Positions 61,751-64,000 of a stretch of 64,000 nucleotides of DNA are shown piece by piece. The notes below the pieces were generated by a model. That model searched no databases. It saw only the letters and a list, made by a program, of their open reading frames with translations, and was not told the DNA's origin. Source of the DNA: Methylosinus sp. H3A (GTDB taxonomy: Bacteria > Pseudomonadota > Alphaproteobacteria > Rhizobiales > Beijerinckiaceae); assembly GCF_015709455.1 (NCBI RefSeq), contig NZ_JADNQW010000005.1, positions 3,430,001-3,494,000 on the forward strand, in the 5' to 3' direction. The stretch's first letter is position 1, and each line of letters starts with the position of its first letter. The translations under genes were made by a program, and so were the position numbers.

Positions 61751-63037
61751 TCAGCGCTTGGACATGGGCAGATAGTCGCGCTGCTTCTCGCCCGTATAGA
61801 GCTGGCGCGGACGGCCGATCTTGGAGCCCGGATCCTCGATCATCTCTTTCCATTGCGCGATCCAGCCGACCGTGCGCGCCACAGCGAACAGCACGGTGAA
61901 CATGGTCGTCGGCAGGCCCATCGCCTTCAGCGTGATGCCGGAATAGAAGTCGATGTTCGGATAGAGCTTCTTCTCGATGAAATATTCATCGTGCAGCGCG
62001 ATGCGCTCGAGCTCGATCGCCACATCGAGGAGATCGTCCTTCACGCCCAGCTCGGCCAGCACCTCGCGCGTCGTGCGCTGCATGATCTTCGCGCGCGGAT
62101 CGTAGTTCTTGTAGACGCGATGGCCGAAGCCCATCAGGCGGAACGGGTCGTTCTTGTCCTTGGCCTTGGCGATATAGATCGGAATGCGATCCGGCGTGCC
62201 GATCTCGGCGAGCATTTTCAGCACCGCCTCATTGGCGCCGCCATGCGCCGGACCCCACAGCGAGGCGATGCCCGCCGCCACGCAGGCGAAGGGATTGGCG
62301 CCCGACGATCCCGCGAGACGCACGGTGGAGGTGGAGGCGTTCTGCTCGTGATCGGCGTGCAGCATGAAGAAGCGGTCGAGCGCCCGCGACATCACCGGAT
62401 TGACCTTATATTCCTCGCAAGGCACGGCGAAGCACATGCGCAGGAAGTTCGACGTATAGTCGAGGTCGTTCTTCGGATAGACGAAGGGCTGGCCGATCGA
62501 ATATTTATAGGCCATCGCCGCGAGCGTCGGAATTTTCGCGATCATGCGCGTCGAGGCGACCATGCGCTCGACCGGATCGGCGATATTGGTCGAGTCGTGA
62601 TAGAAGGCCGAGAGCGCGCCCACCGACGCCACCATCACCGCCATCGGATGCGCGTCGCGGCGGAAGCCCTGGAAGAAGCGCGCCATCTGCTCATGCACCA
62701 TCGTGTGGCGCGTGATGCGATAGTCGAAATCGGCTTTCTGCGTCGCCGTCGGCAATTCGCCATAGAGCAGCAAATAGCAGGTCTCGAGAAAATCGCCGTG
62801 CTCGGCGAGCTGGTCGATCGGATAGCCGCGATAGAGCAGCACGCCCTCGTCGCCGTCGATATAGGTGATCTTCGACTCGCAGCTCGCCGTGGAGGTGAAA
62901 CCCGGGTCGTAAGTGAACATGCCCGTGTCGCCGTAGAGCTTGCGAATATCGGCGACGCTGGGGCCGATCGTTCCTTCCATGATCGGAAGGCTCACGGTTT
63001 TCTCGCCGGTGTGAAAGGACGCTTCTTTTTTCGTCAT
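61751..63037 (-). CDS. gltA: Citrate synthase
   Basis: This 428-residue type II citrate synthase has the conserved [20 protein letters not shown] region, [12 protein letters not shown] with the catalytic His, and [18 protein letters not shown] with the second active His. It condenses acetyl-CoA and oxaloacetate in the TCA cycle. AAGGTGGGG precedes the ATG. A long leader of about 300 bases follows a candidate promoter at the end of gltX. Order lpxB...gltA-gltX is the standard alphaproteobacterial arrangement. Confidence 0.97.
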   Translation of the reverse strand: MTKKEASFHTGEKTVSLPIMEGTIGPSVADIRKLYGDTGMFTYDPGFTSTASCESKITYIDGDEGVLLYRGYPIDQLAEHGDFLETCYLLLYGELPTATQKADFDYRITRHTMVHEQMARFFQGFRRDAHPMAVMVASVGALSAFYHDSTNIADPVERMVASTRMIAKIPTLAAMAYKYSIGQPFVYPKNDLDYTSNFLRMCFAVPCEEYKVNPVMSRALDRFFMLHADHEQNASTSTVRLAGSSGANPFACVAAGIASLWGPAHGGANEAVLKMLAEIGTPDRIPIYIAKAKDKNDPFRLMGFGHRVYKNYDPRAKIMQRTTREVLAELGVKDDLLDVAIELERIALHDEYFIEKKLYPNIDFYSGITLKAMGLPTTMFTVLFAVARTVGWIAQWKEMIEDPGSKIGRPRQLYTGEKQRDYLPMSKR

Positions 63038-63379
63038 GGCCCCACCTTTTCGCGTTATCCGTGCAAATTGCGGCTCCCGGCGAGGCGCCGCAGCATATTT
63101 TGCGCCACGCTCGAGCCGCGCTTCGCTCCTGCGGCTCGAGACGGGAAGCGAATTCGTCCGAACCTTCGGCGTTGTCGCGCCGACGGACCGCCGGGTCCGC
63201 CCAATCGAACGAAAGTCGCTTTAAATTCAAAACCCTCCTGCGCTAGCCGGCGGATATGCGTCGGTCGCCGCGCCGCTGTGGCTCGCGCGCGGCGGGTGAG
63301 ACGCGGCGATGCGGCGCATAGGGTCGAGCGGAGAACCTGTTTGTGCGTTGCACAAACTATAGCATCCCCCGCCCGCCGT
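63038..63379 (-). promoter_or_regulatory. Candidate gltA promoter and leader with operator-like palindrome
   Basis: On the minus strand a -35-like TTGAAC (63383-63378), overlapping the gltX stop, is separated by 16 bases from TATAGT (63361-63356). The 8-bp inverted repeat GTTTGTGC/GCACAAAC (63339-63357) starts at the -10 box and covers the expected start site, like a repressor operator. The remaining 300 bases to gltA show no small gene or named riboswitch. Confidence 0.5.
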
Positions 63380-64000
63380 TCAAGCGAGTTGCGCGGCTTG
63401 ATCGCGCAGGCGGGCGAGACTCTCCTCGCGGCCGAGAATCGCCAGCACGTCGAAAATGCCGGGCGAGGTGGTGCGCCCGGTGAGGGCGGCGCGCAGAGGC
63501 TGCGCGAGATCGCCGAGCTTCACGCCCTGCGCGACCGCCGTCTCGCGCACGACGGTCTCGGTCGCCGCCGCGCTCCACTCGCCGAGCGCGGCGAGCTTCT
63601 CGATCAGCGCGACGAGATTGGCGCGGGCGGCGGGCGACAACAGCGCCGCGGCCTTGGCGTCGAGCGCCAGCGGCCGCTCGGCGAAGAGGAAGCCGGCGCC
63701 GTCGACCAGCTCGTTCAGCGTCTTGGCGCGGGCCTTGAGGCCGGGCATGGCCGCGGCGAGCTGCGCCTTGCGCTTGTCGTCGAGCTTGGCGGCGAGCGCC
63801 GCGCCGCCCTCGAGATAGGGCAGTGTCGCGACCAGCGCCTCGACCAGCTCGGCATCGTCGCTGCTGCGCAGATAATGGCCGTTCATATTCTCGAGCTTCA
63901 CGAAATCGAAGCGCGCCGGCGAGCGATGAATGCTCTCGAGATCGAAAGCCTCGATCATCTCCTGCGTCGAGAAGAACTCGCGGTCGCCCTGGCTCCAGCC
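63380..64000 (-). CDS. gltX: Glutamate--tRNA ligase, C-terminal part
   Basis: The frame is open to the end of the window and encodes the last 206 residues. The visible part covers the end of the catalytic half and the anticodon-binding domain ([20 protein letters not shown], then [20 protein letters not shown] and [20 protein letters not shown]). The 5' end of the gene lies outside. GltX charges tRNA-Glu. The stop codon coincides with the -35 element proposed for gltA. Confidence 0.94.
   Translation of the reverse strand, partial: GWSQGDREFFSTQEMIEAFDLESIHRSPARFDFVKLENMNGHYLRSSDDAELVEALVATLPYLEGGAALAAKLDDKRKAQLAAAMPGLKARAKTLNELVDGAGFLFAERPLALDAKAAALLSPAARANLVALIEKLAALGEWSAAATETVVRETAVAQGVKLGDLAQPLRAALTGRTTSPGIFDVLAILGREESLARLRDQAAQLA

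Overview
The window is 64 kb of high-GC bacterial chromosome with densely packed, mostly co-directional genes. Gene content and order point to an alphaproteobacterium of the Hyphomicrobiales (Rhizobiales) type: a Caulobacter/Rhizobium-style cpa/tad pilus locus, a tsaB-rimI-plsC-miaB-phoH-ybeY-corC block, the pyrH-frr-uppS-cdsA-dxr-rseP-bamA-lpxD-fabZ-lpxA-lpxB envelope block followed by gltA and gltX, and a hopanoid-associated epimerase (hpnA). The genus cannot be fixed from the sequence alone. No rRNA, tRNA, CRISPR array, prophage or insertion sequence was recognised.

Layout. (1) 0.1-12.2 kb: a complete Tad (type IVb, Flp) pilus locus. Two TadE/TadG-like pseudopilins and a free-standing CpaC N-domain-like protein lie on the minus strand. 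Two nearly identical Flp pilins, CpaA, CpaB, CpaC, CpaD, CpaE, CpaF, TadB and TadC lie on the plus strand. A TadD-like TPR lipoprotein closes the locus on the minus strand. (2) 12.2-17.3 kb: FUSC-family membrane protein, M17 aminopeptidase coupled to an NlpC/P60 peptidase, MaoC-like protein, small P-loop kinase and a purine nucleoside phosphorylase. (3) 17.5-24.2 kb: a yejABEF peptide ABC transporter on the minus strand, split by a PIN-toxin/antitoxin pair between yejE and yejF. (4) 24.5-30.2 kb: succinate-semialdehyde dehydrogenase and a cupin, then a cobalamin riboswitch driving a BtuB-like receptor, a conserved soluble protein and a small membrane protein, with two palindromes inside this unit. 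(5) 30.3-40.0 kb: housekeeping block corC, ybeY, phoH, miaB, plsC, then a TonB-dependent receptor on the opposite strand, then rimI, tsaB and an nfuA-like gene. (6) 40.4-46.4 kb: orphan FixJ-like regulator with a clear terminator, Wza-like export lipoprotein, CDP-alcohol phosphatidyltransferase, HpnA, a small cysteine-rich secreted protein and a glycosyltransferase. (7) 46.5-58.7 kb: translation, isoprenoid, phospholipid and outer-membrane biogenesis genes in the conserved order, but with no gene between lpxA and lpxB. (8) 58.9-64 kb: a PAN-domain membrane protein with an 18-bp tandem repeat in its coding sequence, an uncharacterised beta-repeat protein, gltA, and the 3' part of gltX.

Most genes serve the cell envelope: pilus secretion, peptide and vitamin uptake, lipid A, outer-membrane protein assembly, and polysaccharide or hopanoid modification. 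The most unusual signals are a ribosome-binding site placed in front of an ATT codon for miaB, the toxin-antitoxin pair inside the yej operon, a homologous palindromic repeat at two distant sites, the hexapeptide-coding tandem repeat, the uncharacterised riboswitch-controlled genes, and the lpxA-lpxB junction lacking lpxI. I found no clear candidate for an entirely new multi-gene system.
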